Counted from the stretch's first letter, positions 8,675-17,936 are shown. The stretch is DNA of 64,000 nt from Streptomyces lincolnensis (GCF_021173675.1 NZ_JAIHON010000018.1:124001-188000), one strand, 5' to 3'. A program made the numbers and translations. The notes: a model not told the origin generated them from the letters alone.

Positions 8675-10530
8675 ACCGGCCCCCCTTTCGCGGGCAGCGT
8701 CACGGCGACGACCGTGCCCTCGCCGGGGCGGCTGCGGACGGTCAGGGTGCCGTCGTACGCCGAGACCCGGTGGCGCAGTCCCAGCAGTCCGGTGCCGCCC
8801 TCGGCCGGGTCCGCGCCGCCGACGCCGTCGTCGGTGACGCTCAGGTGCAGCAGGTCGCCGGAGTGGTGGAGGCCGACGCGGACGGTGCGGGCCTCGGCGT
8901 GCTTGAGCACGTTGCTGATGGCCTCCTTCACGACGTAGTACGCGGTGAGTTCGACCGGCTCGGGCAGCGGGGGCAGGCCCTCGGCGCGCAGATCCACGGG
9001 GAGCGGCAGATCGGCGGTGAGCGAGCGCAGCGCCGGTACCAGCCCGGCCTCGCTCAGCACCACCGGGTGGATTCCGCGGGCCGCCACCCGCAGTTCGGCA
9101 TGGCCCTGCTCCAGGGTGGCGAGCGCCTCGTCCAGCATCCCGGCCAGGTCGGGGCCGCTCGCCGCGCGGTCCAACCTGCGGCGGGCGACGCGCAGTTGGA
9201 GCCCCAGGTTGATGAACCGCTGCTGGGCGCCGTCGTGCAGGGCGCGCTCCACCTCGCGCCGCTGCTCGTCGCCGGCCTCGATGACGCGGCGGCGGGAGGC
9301 GCGCAGTTCGGCGACCAGGGCCTGGTTGTCGAGTTCCAGCGCGGCGGCGGAGACGACCGCCTGAAGCACGTACCGGTCCTCCCTGAGCGCCGGATCGTGG
9401 ACGAGGATCCCGACCCGGCGGCCGTCACGCTCCAGGACGCTCGTCCACTGTCCGGGCCGGGCGGTCAGGGGGCGGCCGTCGATGTCGACGTACCCGCCTC
9501 CGTCTCCATCCCCTTCTTTTTGCCCGTCATCGGCCGTGTCGGGGAAGCCCAGTTGGAGCGAGTCGTCGTCGAGGGTCCTGGCGAGTTCGTCGCGCAGTTC
9601 CCGGCGGGAGTCGAGCGGCAGCCTGCGCAGCAGTTCGGCCACGGCGGTCCGGCCCAGGCGGATCCGCCACACCCCGGCGAGGAAGGCGAGCGGCAGGCAC
9701 AGCACCGACAGGTGCGTGACGGTGAGCAGCGGGGCGTGCGACCACTCCCGGCCGGCGCCGAGCGCCGCGTCGAGCCCGGAGGCGAGGCCGCCCACGAGAC
9801 CGACGGCGAGCAGCGGGGAGAGTTCCCTGCGGTAGGGCCGGGAGGCCTGCGCCCAGCGCCACAGCAGTACGGCGACCACGGCCACGCTGACCACGAGCTG
9901 CACCGCGTCGGTCAGCCGCCGCAGCCCCGGCACGGGGTGCACGAGCAGCAGGTTCTCCGTCACCGAGGCGTGGAAGAACACGCCGACGGGCTGGAGGACG
10001 AAGGCCACCGTGCAGCCGACGGCCGCCAGCACCCGGTCGGCGACGGCGGCCACCGCGCCGTCGTCCTCGCGGGCGCGCGGTCGGCCGTAGGGGAAGACCA
10101 GGAGCAGTGGGATCAGGAAGCCGGTGGACGCCGAGCGCAGGAACAGGCCGATCGTGTGCACCAAGGGGTCGGTGGAGATCTGGAGGTCCTCCGCGAACCA
10201 GCCGATGCCCACCAGCAGCATCAGCAGCCCGACCACGTTGCCTGGCCGACGCAGCCGTGCCAGCAGCCCGGCGCCGAGGTACAGCCCGCCGACCGCTCCG
10301 GAGAAGAGCGTCGAGGTCGAGTCGGGATGCCGGTCGGGCGCGGTGACGACCAGCACGAGGGCGCCGAACGCCCCACCGGCCACGGCCAGGACGACGGCGG
10401 TACGACGCGGGGACGGGCTGCCTGCTCGACTGCGTCGGCCCGGGTCGGCGACCGGTAACCGGACAGCAGAGGCGGACGGCACGGCGACCCGGCCCGCACT
10501 GACCGGCTCCCCTCGGACGGTGTCCCCCAT
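8671..10530 (-). CDS. NarL-type sensor histidine kinase, multi-pass membrane
   Basis: Start ATG 10530 (MGDTVRGE) gives 619 residues. The N-terminal half holds several hydrophobic helices between about residues 45 and 290. A linker of GAF-like length follows (ending YVLQAVVSAAALELDNQALVAELRASRRR). The HisKA_3 dimerisation helix has the phospho-acceptor His in ERALHDGAQQRFINLGLQLR. The HATPase_c domain lies at the end (N box VVKEAISNVLKHAEA, G boxes DDGVGG and GTGLLGLRHRV). It is coupled by a 4-bp overlap to the response regulator. The frame remains open upstream, but those residues are basic and arginine-rich and lack family similarity. Confidence 0.9.
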   Translation of the reverse strand: MGDTVRGEPVSAGRVAVPSASAVRLPVADPGRRSRAGSPSPRRTAVVLAVAGGAFGALVLVVTAPDRHPDSTSTLFSGAVGGLYLGAGLLARLRRPGNVVGLLMLLVGIGWFAEDLQISTDPLVHTIGLFLRSASTGFLIPLLLVFPYGRPRAREDDGAVAAVADRVLAAVGCTVAFVLQPVGVFFHASVTENLLLVHPVPGLRRLTDAVQLVVSVAVVAVLLWRWAQASRPYRRELSPLLAVGLVGGLASGLDAALGAGREWSHAPLLTVTHLSVLCLPLAFLAGVWRIRLGRTAVAELLRRLPLDSRRELRDELARTLDDDSLQLGFPDTADDGQKEGDGDGGGYVDIDGRPLTARPGQWTSVLERDGRRVGILVHDPALREDRYVLQAVVSAAALELDNQALVAELRASRRRVIEAGDEQRREVERALHDGAQQRFINLGLQLRVARRRLDRAASGPDLAGMLDEALATLEQGHAELRVAARGIHPVVLSEAGLVPALRSLTADLPLPVDLRAEGLPPLPEPVELTAYYVVKEAISNVLKHAEARTVRVGLHHSGDLLHLSVTDDGVGGADPAEGGTGLLGLRHRVSAYDGTLTVRSRPGEGTVVAVTLPAKGGPV

Positions 10531-10760
10531 GACCGCCTCCCCCTCCCCCGGACAGGGCCGTCCACGAGCGCGGGACGCCCCGACGCGCGGCGTCCACGAG
10601 TTACGGGACGCCCGACGTGCGACTCCGCACCGCACCCGCGCCTTCACGGTACGCGATCGCCCGACCCCGGTACGCGGGCCTGTGGAAAACTCCCCCGGGA
10701 GGGTGTGACCGTACGTGCGCGAGGGGCCCCGAGCGGTCTGCGACCGGTCGTCCGACGCGC

Positions 10761-12179
10761 TCAGGCCACCGGCCGCAGACCGCCCGCGACGGCCGGGCCC
10801 GTCCCCCGCACCACCCGGTGCGCGCAGGCCGCCGCCAGCAGTTCGCCCAGCAGGTCCGGGTCGTCGATCTCCAGGCCGAGCAGGGACTCGATGCGTTCCA
10901 GGCGCTGGTAGAGGGACTGCCGACCGATGTGCAGGAGCGCGGCCGTGCGGGTCGGGGAGCAGCCGTTGCGCAGGTGCACCTCCAGGGTGCGGACGAGATC
11001 GCTCGGGTGCGCCGCCTCCCAGGCCAGCAACGGCCCCAACGCGTGCTGGACCAGCCCGGCCAACCGCTCCCGGTTCGCGTCGACCCCGCCCCGCGTCAAC
11101 TCCCGCTCCAGCGCGAGCGCCCGCGACGACGTCACCAACGGCCCTCCCGCTACGGCCGGTTCGGCCGCCGGCACGGTCAACGCCAGCTCCAGGGTCGCCC
11201 GCGCCGCCCGCAGGGTGTCACTCCACCGCAGCCAGCCGGACCCGGCGGCCACGGCATGCCCCACGGCGACGGTGACGCCGGGCGCGGCGATGTCCCGGAA
11301 GACCTCCTGGACGGCGCGGACGGGGTCGCCGGGGCGGTGGTGGTCGGCGCCGGGACGGGCATCGGTCCCGTCCCCCCGGGCCCCGGTCCCGGTCCCGGCC
11401 TTGGTGAGCCCGCCCGCTCTCTCACGCACACCACTCCCCCTCCCCGGCAGCGACAGCAGCCCCAGGACGTCCCCCGGGAACGCGGCGCGCAGCACCCCCG
11501 CTCCGCCGAGCAGGCGGGCCGCGCGGTCGATCGTGCCGGGGTCCCGTGTGCCGGGATCGGGTGTGCCGTGGAGGGAGACGGCGATGAGGCGGGCGTCCGG
11601 GCCGGGGTGGAAGCCGGCGAGGGCGGCGCGGGCCTCCACCTCGGGCTGGTTCAGGGCGGCGCGGTCGGCGAGGTCGGCCAGGAGCGCGGCCGCGTGCTCG
11701 TCGCGGGAACCCCATGGCCGTATGCCCGACGGACCTGACGGACCCGACCGCCCTGTCAGTCCCGCCAGTCCCGCCAGCCCCCGGGCCACGATCGCCCGGT
11801 TCGCCGCCTCCGTGATCCGTACGAAGGGCACGACCCGGTGCAGCGACAGCAGCGGCAGGTTCAGCCGCCGCGCCTCGTCGGTCACCTCGGCGGGCATGCT
11901 CGGCAGGGAACGCCCGACCTCCACGGCCAGCCCTGCGGCGCCCCGGGCGGCCAGCTCGCGCACATACCGGCGGCGGACCTGCTCGTCGGCGTCGGTCAGC
12001 CCGAACCCGTTGGTGAGCAGCAGTTCCCCGCCGTCCAGGAAGTTGGCGCCCTCGTACACCTCACTGGAGTGGACCCAGCGCACCGGGCGGTCCAGGGCCC
12101 CCTCCCCGGCCAGCAGTTCGGGCTCGGCGGCGCGCACGGGATCGAGGGCGAGGACTTCGCGGAGGGTGAGTGCGGGCAC
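10761..12179 (-). CDS. PucR-family transcriptional regulator
   Basis: Start GTG 12179 (reads VPALTLREVLAL) gives 472 residues. The N-terminal purine-catabolism-regulator domain spans about 5-125 and includes WVHSSEVYEGANFLDGGELLLTNG split around residue 40. The middle is a GGDEF-like domain, and the C-terminus (about 400-455) is the PucR helix-turn-helix (TLEVHLRNGCSPTRTAALLHIGRQSLYQRL). Members regulate purine, uric acid, GABA or nucleobase use. It is divergent, 100 bp apart, from a cytosine deaminase gene, so control of that deaminase/oxygenase operon is likely. A low-complexity Gly/Ala/Arg insertion sits around residues 265-300. Confidence 0.88.
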   Translation of the reverse strand: MPALTLREVLALDPVRAAEPELLAGEGALDRPVRWVHSSEVYEGANFLDGGELLLTNGFGLTDADEQVRRRYVRELAARGAAGLAVEVGRSLPSMPAEVTDEARRLNLPLLSLHRVVPFVRITEAANRAIVARGLAGLAGLTGRSGPSGPSGIRPWGSRDEHAAALLADLADRAALNQPEVEARAALAGFHPGPDARLIAVSLHGTPDPGTRDPGTIDRAARLLGGAGVLRAAFPGDVLGLLSLPGRGSGVRERAGGLTKAGTGTGARGDGTDARPGADHHRPGDPVRAVQEVFRDIAAPGVTVAVGHAVAAGSGWLRWSDTLRAARATLELALTVPAAEPAVAGGPLVTSSRALALERELTRGGVDANRERLAGLVQHALGPLLAWEAAHPSDLVRTLEVHLRNGCSPTRTAALLHIGRQSLYQRLERIESLLGLEIDDPDLLGELLAAACAHRVVRGTGPAVAGGLRPVA

Positions 12180-12279
12180 GAGGACCTCCCAGGGCGCTGA
12201 CACTTCGTCCGGGTGCGGATGGCCGGGAGAGTACTTTCCGCACGTTGCCCTCGTGTTTCGCCCACAGGAGAGTGAGGAC

Positions 12280-12369
12280 ATGGACCGACAGGACCCGCTG
12301 GACCGTCCGAATCCACTGGACCGCCCGGAACCGCTGGACTCTCCTGAGCCGCTGAACCGTCCGGAGCCG
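12280..12369 (+). repeat. Five tandem 18-bp in-frame repeats
   Basis: Five consecutive 18-bp units beginning with the start codon (units at 12280, 12298, 12316, 12334, 12352), consensus CTGGACCGTCCGGAGCCG. They encode a six-residue Leu-Asp-Arg-Pro-Glu-Pro repeat at the N-terminus of the cytosine deaminase. Each unit keeps the frame, and differences are mostly substitutions. Confidence 0.85.
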
Positions 12370-12819
12370 CTGGATCACGCGACGGCCCGTACATGGCTCG
12401 CCACCGCCGTCGCCGAGGCCCGCGCCGGGCTCGCCGAGGGCGGCATCCCCATCGGCGCCGCGCTGTACGGAGCCGACGGCACGCTCCTGGGCCGCGGCCA
12501 CAACCGCCGCGTCCAGGACGGCGACCCCTCGACGCACGCGGAGACGGCCGCGTTCCGCGCGGCGGGACGGCAGCGGTCGTATCGCGGTACGACGATGGTG
12601 ACCACGCTCTCCCCGTGCTGGTACTGCTCCGGTCTGGTCCGCCAGTTCGGCATCTCCCGGGTGGTGATCGGCGAGGCGGCCACCTTCCACGGCGGCCACG
12701 ACTGGCTGGCGGAACACGGCGTGGAGATCGTGGTCCTGGACGACCCGGAGTGCGTCGCGCTGATGCGCGACTTCATCAAGAACCATCCGACTCTGTGGAA
12801 CGAGGACATCGGTGAGTGA
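12280..12819 (+). CDS. Cytosine deaminase (yeast Fcy1-like) with repeated N-terminus
   Basis: A 179-residue zinc-dependent deaminase. The HAE motif (STHAETAAF) and PCxxC motif (LSPCWYC) supply the zinc ligands and catalytic Glu. The final residues NEDIGE and the VVIGE-x-ATF stretch match yeast-type cytosine deaminase closely, so conversion of cytosine to uracil in the cytosol is the likely reaction. Start ATG 12280 follows a good ribosome-binding site (GGAGAGTGAGG). The first 30 residues are five copies of a six-residue unit around LDRPEP, absent from the family, and the true domain starts near residue 32. The stop overlaps the start of the following oxygenase by 8 bp. Confidence 0.9.
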   Translation: MDRQDPLDRPNPLDRPEPLDSPEPLNRPEPLDHATARTWLATAVAEARAGLAEGGIPIGAALYGADGTLLGRGHNRRVQDGDPSTHAETAAFRAAGRQRSYRGTTMVTTLSPCWYCSGLVRQFGISRVVIGEAATFHGGHDWLAEHGVEIVVLDDPECVALMRDFIKNHPTLWNEDIGE

Positions 12820-13777
12820 GCCCCGCATCCCCACGATCGACCTGCGCCCCTGGACGGAGGGCGGTCCCGAGGCGCGTGCCGCCATCGCCCGTACCGTCGA
12901 CGGGGCCCTGCAGACCGCCGGATTCCTGCTGGTCACCGGGCACGGCGTGGACCCCGCGCTGCGCGCGGCCATCCGGGAGGCGGCCCGGACCTTCTTCCGG
13001 ATGCCCGTCGAGGTCAAGCAGCCGTACACCGCGAAGGTCGGCGGTCGCGGCTGGCTCGGTCCGGGCGCCGAGGCGAACGGCTATTCGGAAGGCACCGAGA
13101 CCCCGCCGGACCTCAAGGAGTCCCTGACCTTCGCGACCCACGACCCCTTCGACGACCCGGTCGTCGACGCCGAGTGGTACGCGCCCAACGTCTGGCCTGC
13201 CGAGGTCCCCGAGCTGCGGGCGCTCTGCGAGGAGTACCTGGACCGGATGGCCGAGCTGGAGAAGCAGCTGCTCTCCCTGCTCGGCGAGGCACTCGGCCTC
13301 GAACCCGACTTCTTCTCACGGCACATGGACCATCCGACGTACGGCTTCAACATCAACTGGTACCCGGGCACGGAGATCGTCGGCGAGCCCCGGCCCGGCC
13401 AGTTCCGCATCGGCCCGCACACCGACTTCGGCACGGTCACGATCCTCGACCGCCAGGCCGGCAAGGGCGGACTCCAGGTCTACACCGACGCCGGCGGCTG
13501 GGAGGACGCCCCCTACGACCCCGACGCCTTCACCATCAACATCGGCGACCTCATGGCCCGCTGGACCGGCGACCGCTGGCGCTCCGGCCGCCACCGCGTC
13601 CTGCCCCCGCCCGCCGACACCCCCGCCGAGGAACTCATGTCCCTCGTCTACTTCGGCGAATGCACCCCGGGCACGATCGTCGAGTCGGTACCGGCCCCGG
13701 TCGGCCGCGTGGCGTACGAGCCGGTGGACTCCCACGCGTACCTCCGAGCGAAGCTGGACTCGATCACGGTCGGCTGA
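12812..13777 (+). CDS. Isopenicillin-N-synthase-like Fe(II)/2-oxoglutarate oxygenase
   Basis: The 321-residue protein begins at GTG 12812 inside the end of the deaminase gene, so the two are translationally coupled. IPTIDLRPW near the N-terminus and FLLVTGHGVD at about 38 mark the DIOX_N domain. The jelly-roll core has HTDFGT (first His and Asp of the iron site, about residue 205) and the second His in SGRHRVL (about residue 262). The family oxidises many small molecules. Neighbours suggest a nucleobase, uracil or related compound as substrate, but this is inference. The 3' end overlaps the convergent SRPBCC gene by 14 bp. Confidence 0.85.
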   Translation: MSEPRIPTIDLRPWTEGGPEARAAIARTVDGALQTAGFLLVTGHGVDPALRAAIREAARTFFRMPVEVKQPYTAKVGGRGWLGPGAEANGYSEGTETPPDLKESLTFATHDPFDDPVVDAEWYAPNVWPAEVPELRALCEEYLDRMAELEKQLLSLLGEALGLEPDFFSRHMDHPTYGFNINWYPGTEIVGEPRPGQFRIGPHTDFGTVTILDRQAGKGGLQVYTDAGGWEDAPYDPDAFTINIGDLMARWTGDRWRSGRHRVLPPPADTPAEELMSLVYFGECTPGTIVESVPAPVGRVAYEPVDSHAYLRAKLDSITVG

Positions 13778-14168
13778 GCAGCACCTCGATCAGCCGCTCG
13801 AAACGCTCCCGCCACCGTCGTTCGCTCTCCTCCTCGCCCCGGGACTCATGGGTGAAGCGGAGGATGGACGCCTCGTCACCGTCGCGTTCGAGGTGGAAGC
13901 GGAGGCGGCCGGCCCGCTCCAGCGTGTACTCGGCGATCCGCTCGACGTCCCAGGCGGTGACGCGGCCCGTACCCAGGCCGTCGAGGGTGATCGTGCCGCC
14001 GAGGCGGGGTTCGAGGGTGCCGGCCGGGGTGAACCAGGCGGCCAGGCCCTGCGCCGTGGCCAGCGCGGGCCAGGCCGCCTCCATGGAGGTCGGGAGGCGC
14101 ACCAGGAAGTGCAGGACGCGCATGGTCCCATGCGTCTCACTGGCGCCCTGTTCGACGGAACCGCTCAT
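13764..14168 (-). CDS. SRPBCC/START-like domain protein
   Basis: About 134 residues from ATG 14168. VLHFLVRLPTSMEAAWPALA is followed by GLAAWFTP, the usual beginning of an AHSA1-type SRPBCC helix-grip fold, and the end carries the long C-terminal helix (RWRERFERLIEVLL). Such proteins bind hydrophobic ligands in the cytosol, and no specific substrate can be assigned. An upstream in-frame start at 14222 and a downstream ATG (MRVLHF) are alternatives. It overlaps the end of the convergent oxygenase gene. Confidence 0.75.
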   Translation of the reverse strand: MSGSVEQGASETHGTMRVLHFLVRLPTSMEAAWPALATAQGLAAWFTPAGTLEPRLGGTITLDGLGTGRVTAWDVERIAEYTLERAGRLRFHLERDGDEASILRFTHESRGEEESERRWRERFERLIEVLLSRP

Positions 14169-14220
14169 GACACCAGCGTGACCCGTGACCGGGTCTCGCG
14201 CACGTGGTCCGAAGGGTGAC

Positions 14221-14262
14221 AAAGGCCGGTTCCCGTGACGTGGGTCAGGGGAACCGGCCTTT
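14221..14262. terminator. Rho-independent-like terminator downstream of ccsB
   Basis: Perfect 14-bp inverted repeat AAAGGCCGGTTCCC (14221-14234) and its complement (14249-14262) with a 14-nt loop. On the minus strand it follows the ccsB stop by about 27 bp and probably ends the cytochrome c maturation operon. Confidence 0.8.
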
Positions 14263-14288
14263 ACCGTACGGCGGTCGGTGCGTGGTGG

Positions 14289-15407
14289 TCAGACGCCGGC
14301 GTACGAGTGCTTGCCGGAGACGAAGATGTTGACGCCGTAGTAGTTGAACAGCCAGCAGCCGAAGGCGATCAGGGCGAGGTAGGCGGCCTTGCGGCCCTTC
14401 CAGCCGGCGGTGGCTCGGGCGTGGAGGTAGCCGGCGTAGGCGACCCAGGTGATGAAGGACCAGGTCTCCTTGGGGTCCCAGCCCCAGTAGCGGCCCCAGG
14501 CGTCGCCCGCCCAGATCGCGCCCGCGATGATCGTGAACGTCCACAGCGGGAAGACGGCCGCGTTGACGCGGTAGGCGAACTTGTCGAGGGAGGCCGACGC
14601 GGGCAGGCGGTCCAGGACCGAGTTCGCGAAGCGGCCGGGGGTGCCGCCGGTCGCGAGCTTGTTCTCGTAGCTGTCCTTGAAGAGGTACAGGATCGTGGCG
14701 ACCGCGCCGACGTAGAACACCGCGCCGCAGAAGATCGCGGTGGAGACGTGGATGTACAGCCAGTACGAGTGAAGGGCGGGAACCAACTGGTCGCTGGCGG
14801 TGTACAAGACAGTGACGGCGAGACCGAGATCGAGGAGGACCGTGGTGATCAGGAACAGCCCGAGCCAGCGCACGTTCTTCTTCAGGGCGAGCAGCGAGAG
14901 GTACACGCCGACGGCCACCGTGGAGAAGGTGATGTTGAACTCGTACATGTTGCCCCATGGCGCCCGCTCCACCGAGGCCGCGCGGGCGATCACGCCCGCC
15001 AGCTCGACCAGGAAGGCGAGCACGGTGAGCGAGATGGCGATACGCCCGTAGAGGTCGCCCTGCTCGTCCCCGCCGTGCGCCCCCGGTCCGTCGGGCACGT
15101 CCCGCGACCCGGCCGCGGACCGCACCACGACCTGCGGCCGCTCCAGTACGGCCGTGCTGCCGCCCTTCGTCACGGTCACGGCGGGCGCCTTCGCCTTGGC
15201 CTTCGCCTCGGCGGTGAGCGCGGCGGCCGTGCGGCCGACCTTGCTGCGGCTGCCGAAGAGCCATTCGGCGATGTACGCGAAGAAGGCCAGGGTGTAGACG
15301 GCCATCGCGGAGTAGATCAGCGTGTTGCTGAGGTTGGCGAGGCTTTCGTTGGTGGCTGCGGCGAGATTCGTCGCGCCGGCGAGATCGGTTACGGCGGCGA
15401 GAGTCAC
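14289..15407 (-). CDS. ccsB: Cytochrome c maturation protein CcsB (System II)
   Basis: 372 residues with about eight membrane helices. The haem-handling WWD motif lies at 304-316 (WGRYWGWDPKETW), with conserved His residues in flanking helices (for example WLYIHVSTAIFCG near 220). In System II, CcsB with ResB (Ccs1) forms the haem transport and cytochrome c synthetase complex on the outer face of the membrane. Residues 55-118 form a hydrophilic, variable loop rich in Ala, Lys and Gly. It overlaps resB by 4 bp and is the last gene of the run. Confidence 0.93.
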   Translation of the reverse strand: MTLAAVTDLAGATNLAAATNESLANLSNTLIYSAMAVYTLAFFAYIAEWLFGSRSKVGRTAAALTAEAKAKAKAPAVTVTKGGSTAVLERPQVVVRSAAGSRDVPDGPGAHGGDEQGDLYGRIAISLTVLAFLVELAGVIARAASVERAPWGNMYEFNITFSTVAVGVYLSLLALKKNVRWLGLFLITTVLLDLGLAVTVLYTASDQLVPALHSYWLYIHVSTAIFCGAVFYVGAVATILYLFKDSYENKLATGGTPGRFANSVLDRLPASASLDKFAYRVNAAVFPLWTFTIIAGAIWAGDAWGRYWGWDPKETWSFITWVAYAGYLHARATAGWKGRKAAYLALIAFGCWLFNYYGVNIFVSGKHSYAGV

Positions 15408-17158
15408 TTCTCTGGCCTTTCGGCAGGTACGACTGGGGGGTGGGGGTGGGTATGGGGGTCGGTGTGCTCAGGGCCGAGCTTCTCGGTACCGGGTTCCTCG
15501 GCGTCGGGCGCTTCGGGCGCTCCGGGCGCCAGGTCGTACAGGATCCCCGCGAGATCACCGAGCTCCTCGGGCACCTTCGCGGACTCGCTGCGGCCGAGGC
15601 CGGCCATCTCCACGACCGTGACACCGTCGGCGCCCTTCACCGCGCGCACCCACACGCGGCGGCGCTGGATGAACAGGGAGGCGGCGAGGCCGAAGATCGC
15701 GGCGAGGGCGCCGGCGAGGGCCCAGGTGCTGCCGGGCTGCTGGGTGACCTGGAAGTTCGCCCACTCCTTGGTGCCCTCGTAGCTGATCGTGCCGGCGCCG
15801 TTCGGGAGCTTCATGGACTCGCCGGGCCTCAGGTTCTCCCGCACGTCCTTGCCCTGGGCGTCCTTGAACTGCTTCATGTGCGTCTTGTTCAGCTGGTAGA
15901 CGCTCTGCGGGATGCCCGAGTCGACGCCGAGATCGCCGTAGTACGGCGTCAGGTTGAGCACCGGGTTCAGCAGGGCCGGGAAGGTCGAGGCGGTCTCGCT
16001 GCCCTTGGTGTAGGTGGGCAGGAAGAAGGCGGAGACACCGAGCTGCTCGCGGACGCCCTGGGCGTTCTTGTAGCCGTCGAGGACCTTGACGACGCCGGTG
16101 GAGGTGACGTTGGAGTCGAGCGGCAGCATGGGCACGGCGTCGTCGTAGACGACCTTGCCCTTGCCGTCGCGGATCTTGATGACGGGGGCGTAGCCGTGGG
16201 CGGTGAGGTAGACCTTCGAGTCGCCGATCTCCAGCGGCTCGTTGACCTTGATGACCGACTTCTTGTCCTTGCCGTAGGCGCCGACGCTGTAGTCCACCGT
16301 GGCCTGGTAGACGCGCGGGGTGCCCTTGTTGGGGCCGCTGGTCTCATAGGTGCCGTAGAAGTCGTCCAGGGTGAAGCTGAACGGCACCAGGTCGTCGTTG
16401 CTGAAGAGGTTGCCGGACTTGAAGTCGTCGTACTGGGTGAGGGTGTTGGAGAAGCCGTCGCCCTCCAGGATCAGCTTGTTGCCCTCGGACTTGAACAGCT
16501 GGCCCCAGGCGAAGGCGATGAGCATCACGATCAGCGCGATGTGGAAGGCGAGGTTGCCGACCTCGCGCAGATAGCCCTTCTCGGCGGCGATCGCGTCACC
16601 CGCGACGTGGGCGCGGAACCGGCGCTTCTTCAGGAGGGTGAGCGCGGCCTCGCGTACGTCCTCGGGCTCGGCCTCGGTCCGCCAGGTCGTGTAGGCGGGC
16701 AGCCGGGTCAGCCGCTTGGGCGCGCCCGGCGGGCGGCTGCGCAGCTGGCCGACGAACTGCCAGGTGCGGGGCACGATGCAGCCGATGAGGGAGACGAACA
16801 GCAGGATGTAGACCGCGGAGAACCACACCGAGCTGTAGACGTGGAAGAGGCCGAGCTTGTCGTAGACGTCCCCGAGGGTGGGGTGAGCCGTACGGAAGTC
16901 GGCGACCTTCGTCTCGTCGGTGCCGGTCTGCGGGATCAGCGAGCCGGGAATCGCGCCGAGCGCCAGCAGCAGCAGGAGCAGCAGGGCGACCCGCATGGAG
17001 GTGAGCTGCCGCCAGAACCAGCGGGCCCAGCCGATCACGCCCAGGGCGGGCAGGTTGGGCGCGTCCTCCTTGGGCGCGGTGGACAGCTGGGATCCGGCGG
17101 CGCCGAGGTCCTGGTCGTCCGCGGCGTTCGGCGTCGCGTCGGTCGTCGTCTTGCTCAT
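15404..17158 (-). CDS. resB: Cytochrome c biogenesis protein ResB (Ccs1)
   Basis: 584 residues. A cytoplasmic N-terminus of about 45 residues is followed by ARWFWRQLTSMRVALLLLLLL, then LGAIPGSLIPQ, which is the signature start of ResB. Three N-terminal membrane helices, a large extracytoplasmic domain (about 250-480) and a final helix (WALAGALAAIFGLAASLF) complete the expected topology. It partners CcsB in attaching haem to apocytochrome c. It starts 3 bp after the ccdA stop and overlaps ccsB by 4 bp. The C-terminal tail is rich in Pro, Glu and His. Confidence 0.93.
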   Translation of the reverse strand: MSKTTTDATPNAADDQDLGAAGSQLSTAPKEDAPNLPALGVIGWARWFWRQLTSMRVALLLLLLLALGAIPGSLIPQTGTDETKVADFRTAHPTLGDVYDKLGLFHVYSSVWFSAVYILLFVSLIGCIVPRTWQFVGQLRSRPPGAPKRLTRLPAYTTWRTEAEPEDVREAALTLLKKRRFRAHVAGDAIAAEKGYLREVGNLAFHIALIVMLIAFAWGQLFKSEGNKLILEGDGFSNTLTQYDDFKSGNLFSNDDLVPFSFTLDDFYGTYETSGPNKGTPRVYQATVDYSVGAYGKDKKSVIKVNEPLEIGDSKVYLTAHGYAPVIKIRDGKGKVVYDDAVPMLPLDSNVTSTGVVKVLDGYKNAQGVREQLGVSAFFLPTYTKGSETASTFPALLNPVLNLTPYYGDLGVDSGIPQSVYQLNKTHMKQFKDAQGKDVRENLRPGESMKLPNGAGTISYEGTKEWANFQVTQQPGSTWALAGALAAIFGLAASLFIQRRRVWVRAVKGADGVTVVEMAGLGRSESAKVPEELGDLAGILYDLAPGAPEAPDAEEPGTEKLGPEHTDPHTHPHPPVVPAERPEK

Positions 17159-17161
17159 CGA

Positions 17162-17935
17162 TCAGATCCCCACGGTGAAGCCGGCGGACCAGCCCTGCAT
17201 CTCGGAGACGATGCTGTCCCACGCGCCGGTGAGCAGCAGCACACCGGTCACGATCATCATGGTGCCGCCCAGGCGCATCACCCAGACGTAGTGCCGCTTG
17301 ACCCAGCCGAAGGCGCCGAGCGCCTTGCGGAAGGCCACGGCGGCGAGCACGAACGGTACGCCGAGTCCCAGGCAGTACGCGACCGTCAGTACGGCCCCGC
17401 GTCCGGCGCTCGCCTCGTTGAAGGACAGCGCCTGCACGGAGGCGAGGGTGGGGCCGATGCAGGGCACCCAGCCGATGCCGAAGAGGGCACCGAGGACGGG
17501 GGCGCCGACCAGGCCGGTGGCGGGCTTCTTGTGGAAGCGGAACTCCCTCTGGGTGAGCCAGGGCATCAAGCCCATGAAGAAGACGCCCATGAGGATCATG
17601 AGCCCGCCGAGCACCTTGGTCAGGACGCTCTTCTCCTCCTGGAGCGTCTGGCCGAAGTAGCCGAACAGGGCACCGCCGGAGACGAACACGACGGTGAAGC
17701 CGAGCACGAACAGCGAGGCCCCGGCGACCATCCGCCCGCGGCGGGCGTCGGCGAGGTCGGTGCCGGTGACGCCGGTGACGTAGGAGAGATAGCCGGGGAC
17801 AAGCGGCAGGACGCAGGGCGAGAAGAAGGAGACGAGTCCGCCGAGCATGGCGATGGGAAGGGCCAGTATCAGAGCGCCGTTGAGGACCGTCGTGTTGGTG
17901 CCGGTCTCCGCGGCGAGCGTCAGGAGCGCGCTCAC
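17162..17935 (-). CDS. ccdA: Thiol-disulfide transporter CcdA
   Basis: 257 residues with six membrane helices. The two transmembrane Cys residues that carry reducing equivalents are visible in FSPCVLPLVPGYL (helix 1) and GWVPCIGPTL (helix 4). CcdA passes electrons from cytosolic thioredoxin to the TlpA/ResA-type protein encoded directly upstream, which keeps apocytochrome c Cys residues reduced. Start GTG 17935 lies 1 bp beyond the stop of the TlpA gene, and resB follows after 3 bp. Confidence 0.93.
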   Translation of the reverse strand: MSALLTLAAETGTNTTVLNGALILALPIAMLGGLVSFFSPCVLPLVPGYLSYVTGVTGTDLADARRGRMVAGASLFVLGFTVVFVSGGALFGYFGQTLQEEKSVLTKVLGGLMILMGVFFMGLMPWLTQREFRFHKKPATGLVGAPVLGALFGIGWVPCIGPTLASVQALSFNEASAGRGAVLTVAYCLGLGVPFVLAAVAFRKALGAFGWVKRHYVWVMRLGGTMMIVTGVLLLTGAWDSIVSEMQGWSAGFTVGI

Positions 17936-17936
17936 G

